A stretch of 64,000 bases of DNA from Algoriphagus sp. (GTDB lineage: Bacteria > Bacteroidota > Bacteroidia > Cytophagales > Cyclobacteriaceae): positions 1-64,000 of the forward strand of contig JAGXQZ010000072.1 in the NCBI GenBank assembly GCA_018336015.1, written 5' to 3'. Below, in pieces: positions 61,491 through 64,000 of the stretch. How positions within the stretch are numbered: the first letter of the stretch is position 1; every line of letters begins with the position of its first letter. Below the pieces are notes generated by a model. It saw only the letters and a list, made by a program, of their open reading frames with translations. It was not told the DNA's origin and ran no database searches. Both the position numbers and the translations under genes were made by a program.

Positions 61491-61520
61491 CAAAGGTAAG
61501 TCAAAATTCATGCAAAGCAA
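61491..61520 (-). promoter_or_regulatory. Promoter of the SRP RNA
   Basis: The minus strand has TTG (61520-61518), a 19-base spacer and TACCTTTG (61498-61491). The 5' end of the SRP helix follows 4 bases later. Confidence 0.78.
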
Positions 61521-61613
61521 TTCGACTTTTTTATTTTGGGTTTATCGGTCAGGAAATCAAGCGCTAAAAGTTTTAACTTCGGCATCTTAAAATCTACAAG
61601 GAATACATCGCCC

Positions 61614-63248
61614 ATGAAAAAATCCTTATTTCTCCTGCTGGCAGCCACATCTTTGGTAGCCTGTACCTCCCAAAATAGCCATTACCAATTTCAAGTGGCT
61701 GACCTAGAACCCAACCTGATCACCTTGTCTTCGGATGAGTTTATGGGTCGAATGCCATTCACCGAGGGAGAAAAAATCACCACTTCTTTTTTGGAGCAAG
61801 AGTTTAAAAAGATGGGTTTGGAGCCAGGAAACGGCGATTCCTATTTTCAAGATGTACCCATGGTGTCCATCACCAGCAGCCCATCGGAAAAGATGGAATT
61901 TAAAAGTGCTAAGGGGAATCTCACTGCAGAAGGATTGAAAGATTTTGTGATCTGGACCCAGCGGACAGACAGCTTGGTGGCTGTCGAAAATGCGGAAGTA
62001 GTATTTGCCGGTTTTGGGATTGTGGCTCCTGAATACGGTTGGAATGATTACAAAAACCTGGATGTAAAAGGGAAAATCGTCGTGGTTCTGGTCAATGATC
62101 CTGGATTTGGGACGGAGGATGCTTCACTTTTCAAAGGAAATACCATGACTTACTATGGTCGTTGGACCTATAAATATGAGGAAGCCGCAAGACAGGGTGC
62201 TTTGGGCTGCCTCATTGTTCACAATACCATTCCTGCTGGCTATGGTTTTAATGTGATTCAAAACAGCTGGAATGCATCCAAACTCTACTTGGATGATCGG
62301 GGAAAGGAGAAGTACAAATTGGGCTTCGAAGGCTGGATTACCTTACCTACTGCCAATAAACTTTTCGAACTCACCGGAATGAATGAGTCAGAATTATTGG
62401 CCAAAGCCAGAAAGGCTGATTTTGAACCTATTCCCATGGGAATCACGGCAAGTGCATCTATCCAAGTAAAAGCCGAATACAATGTCTCCCAAAATGTCGT
62501 AGCAAAAGTGACCGGAAAGTCTAAACCTGAGGAAGTAATCATTTACTCTGCCCATTGGGATCACTTGGGAATCGGCAAACCTGATGAAACAGGGGACACA
62601 ATCTATAATGGCGCTCTGGACAATGCTTCGGGAACTGCAGCGCTTTTAGCCCTAGCCAAAGCTTTCAAAACAGACGCTCAACCGGAGCGAACCGTGGTTT
62701 TTCTTGCGGTAACTGCAGAAGAGCAAGGGCTTTGGGGATCAGCTTACTACGCGCAAAACCCGATTTACCCCAAGGAAAAAACGGTAGCCAACATCAATAT
62801 GGATGGCATCAACCCTTACGGGAAAATGAAAGATGTATCCATCATCGGGGTGGGTCAGTCCGAAATGGAAGATTTACTTAATGTGGAGTTGGAAAAATTG
62901 GGACGCTACAGTGCGCCCGAGCCTAATCCTGTCGCGGGCTATTATTTCCGCTCTGACCATTTCAACTTTGCCAAAATCGGGATTCCGGCATTGTATTTCG
63001 GTACCGGAATCGAACATGTAGAAAAGGGTAAAGAATACGGCAAACAGCTACAGGATGAATATACCGCGCAGTATTACCACAAGGCTTCTGACCAATACGA
63101 TCCTTCTCGTTGGAATCTTGACGGTGCTGTTGACGATGTGCAGCTCCTATATAATGTGGGAAAAAGCCTCTCTAATTCCGATAAATGGCCGGGATGGAAA
63201 GAAGGCTCAGAGTTTAAAGCAGTGAGAGACGGATATATGAAGAAATGA
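61614..63248 (+). CDS. M28-family aminopeptidase, lipoprotein
   Basis: 544 residues. Lipoprotein signal (LFLLLAATSLVACTS). A PA-like insert lies at about 120-240, and the M28 zinc peptidase has all metal ligands: SAHWDHLG, GALDNASGT, TAEEQGLWG and YFRSDHFNF. The ATG at 61614 is preferred over an in-frame start at 61536. It probably digests peptides outside the inner membrane. Confidence 0.92.
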   Translation: MKKSLFLLLAATSLVACTSQNSHYQFQVADLEPNLITLSSDEFMGRMPFTEGEKITTSFLEQEFKKMGLEPGNGDSYFQDVPMVSITSSPSEKMEFKSAKGNLTAEGLKDFVIWTQRTDSLVAVENAEVVFAGFGIVAPEYGWNDYKNLDVKGKIVVVLVNDPGFGTEDASLFKGNTMTYYGRWTYKYEEAARQGALGCLIVHNTIPAGYGFNVIQNSWNASKLYLDDRGKEKYKLGFEGWITLPTANKLFELTGMNESELLAKARKADFEPIPMGITASASIQVKAEYNVSQNVVAKVTGKSKPEEVIIYSAHWDHLGIGKPDETGDTIYNGALDNASGTAALLALAKAFKTDAQPERTVVFLAVTAEEQGLWGSAYYAQNPIYPKEKTVANINMDGINPYGKMKDVSIIGVGQSEMEDLLNVELEKLGRYSAPEPNPVAGYYFRSDHFNFAKIGIPALYFGTGIEHVEKGKEYGKQLQDEYTAQYYHKASDQYDPSRWNLDGAVDDVQLLYNVGKSLSNSDKWPGWKEGSEFKAVRDGYMKK

Positions 63249-63290
63249 TCAATGACCAATTACCAATCCTCAAGTCTCTAAACAATTGAT

Positions 63291-63308
63291 AATTGAAAAT
63301 TGAATTTG
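63291..63308. repeat. 18-bp intergenic direct repeat, copy 1
   Basis: The 18-mer AATTGAAAATTGAATTTG occurs at 63291-63308 and again at 63924-63941, flanking the pentapeptide gene. Both copies sit in AT-rich gene-free sequence with similar TCATTG-type neighbours. Confidence 0.6.
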
Positions 63309-63320
63309 CCCATTGATCAT

Positions 63321-63881
63321 TTACCCCACCTTTATTCCCCACTTCCCCAACAATCCTGGAAGTCCCTCCAGATCAAATCTCGCGCCTTTGACTTTATTGA
63401 TTTCAGGATCTAGTCGGTAATGAATTGCATCTCGGAAGTCGGCTTTTTCCAGATTAGTTCGGTCAAAAACGGCCCCGCTGAGATCTGAACCCTGAAAACT
63501 CGCCTCTTGCAGTTCGGCTTGGGTGAAGTCGACTTCGAGTAGTCGGCTGTGGGTGAATTGGGATTTTTTAAGCTTGAGGTTGAAAAAATTGGAATAGTCC
63601 AGCTGACAGTGGTCAAACGTAAACTCCATCAAAAAGGCATTGGCGGTGTTAAAATGAACCCCAAGGACTTTGCAGCGCTCAAATCGGATATTCTGGAAAC
63701 CAACTTTGAAAACCTTAGCATTGCTCAGGTCACAGTCACGGAAGGAACAATTTTCGAAGTTTGACCCATGAAAGTTCAGGTTAGAAAAATTGCAACCGAT
63801 AAACGTGCATGATTCGTATTCTCCCGGCTCAAAATCGGAGGGGAGAAGGTTTTGGAAGGTTTGGTCGGAGTGGTTGGTCAT
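63321..63881 (-). CDS. Pentapeptide-repeat protein
   Basis: 186 residues made almost wholly of pentapeptide repeats of the A(D/N)LXX type, with a right-handed beta-helix predicted (FIGCNFSNLNFHGSNFENCSF, DLSNAKVF, ADFRDA). Resembles the Qnr/McbG group by fold, but without further evidence no gyrase-protecting role can be claimed. The ATG at 63881 begins the protein; earlier TTG starts are rejected. Flanked by an 18-bp direct repeat. Confidence 0.88.
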   Translation of the reverse strand: MTNHSDQTFQNLLPSDFEPGEYESCTFIGCNFSNLNFHGSNFENCSFRDCDLSNAKVFKVGFQNIRFERCKVLGVHFNTANAFLMEFTFDHCQLDYSNFFNLKLKKSQFTHSRLLEVDFTQAELQEASFQGSDLSGAVFDRTNLEKADFRDAIHYRLDPEINKVKGARFDLEGLPGLLGKWGIKVG

Positions 63882-63923
63882 AGTTAAATTATCAATTATC
63901 AATAATCAATGATCAATTCCATT

Positions 63924-63941
63924 AATTGAAAATTGAATTTG
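63924..63941. repeat. 18-bp intergenic direct repeat, copy 2
   Basis: Second copy of AATTGAAAATTGAATTTG, 633 bases from the first. The rest of 63882-64000 is AT-rich and holds no gene. Confidence 0.6.
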
Positions 63942-64000
63942 GTCATTGGTCATTGAAAATTTCACAACCCCGCCAAATCCCATTTCCGGATCGTCTCTTT

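Noticed and set aside
63321-63881. Quinolone-resistance Qnr gene
   Set aside because: Pentapeptide fold alone is not evidence for gyrase protection.

Overview
The window looks like chromosome of a Bacteroidota bacterium, most likely a Cytophagales member of the Cyclobacteriaceae (Algoriphagus-like). The evidence is a SusC/SusD outer-membrane pair, many lipoproteins and Sec-exported proteins, LytTR/LytS regulation, VCBS/FG-GAP proteins, a DUF5683 protein, the rpsF-rpsR-rplI order without ssb, and several promoters with the Bacteroidota -7 element TAnnTTTG (a TTG or TTTG lies 19-20 bases upstream in the best cases). The genus is inferred from gene content only; no search was run.

Layout. 0-4.3 kb: ffh (SRP GTPase), a guanine deaminase, and a LytTR regulator/LytS-type kinase pair that diverges from an outer-membrane barrel protein (4.5-7.1 kb). 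7.3-16.4 kb: pdhB, an aldehyde dehydrogenase/rhodanese pair, a YfcE-type phosphodiesterase, an unlisted 47-residue basic protein, hisS, a YbaB-type protein, a glycosyltransferase, a PspC protein and an OmpA/TPR protein. 16.6-29.7 kb: the most accessory-looking region, with susC-susD behind a leader dense in inverted repeats, a large VCBS/ASPIC lipoprotein, a creatininase-family protein on the other strand, glycosylasparaginase, CutC, and a lipoprotein that joins a CxxCH haem site to VCBS repeats. 29.8-38.8 kb: CBS protein, metZ behind a SAM-I riboswitch, pth, rplY, prs, an M14 peptidase, a dienelactone hydrolase, an EcsC protein and tRNA-Gln. 39.1-52 kb: a small orphan protein, rplI/rpsR/rpsF, a coiled-coil membrane protein, two methyltransferases, apaG, ung, the lepB-dapB-DUF5683-parB-parA cluster, yidC and pyrG. 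52.2-53.7 kb: two unrecognised genes in an AT-rich stretch. 53.8-64 kb: a cca operon, a purple-acid-phosphatase-like enzyme, an S41 protease, ftsE, fructose-6-phosphate aldolase, SRP RNA, an M28 peptidase and a pentapeptide-repeat protein.

How it fits together. Much of the window is core biology. The protein-export parts are spread out but complement each other: Ffh and its RNA (4.5S), YidC, signal peptidase I. The 16.6-29.7 kb block reads as an uptake-and-processing locus for an asparagine-linked, glycan-like or amide substrate: SusCD imports, glycosylasparaginase cleaves the GlcNAc-Asn bond, and the VCBS lipoproteins sit at the surface. That reading is inference, since no glycoside hydrolase is present in the window. 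I saw no CRISPR array, prophage, transposase gene or recognisable defence system.
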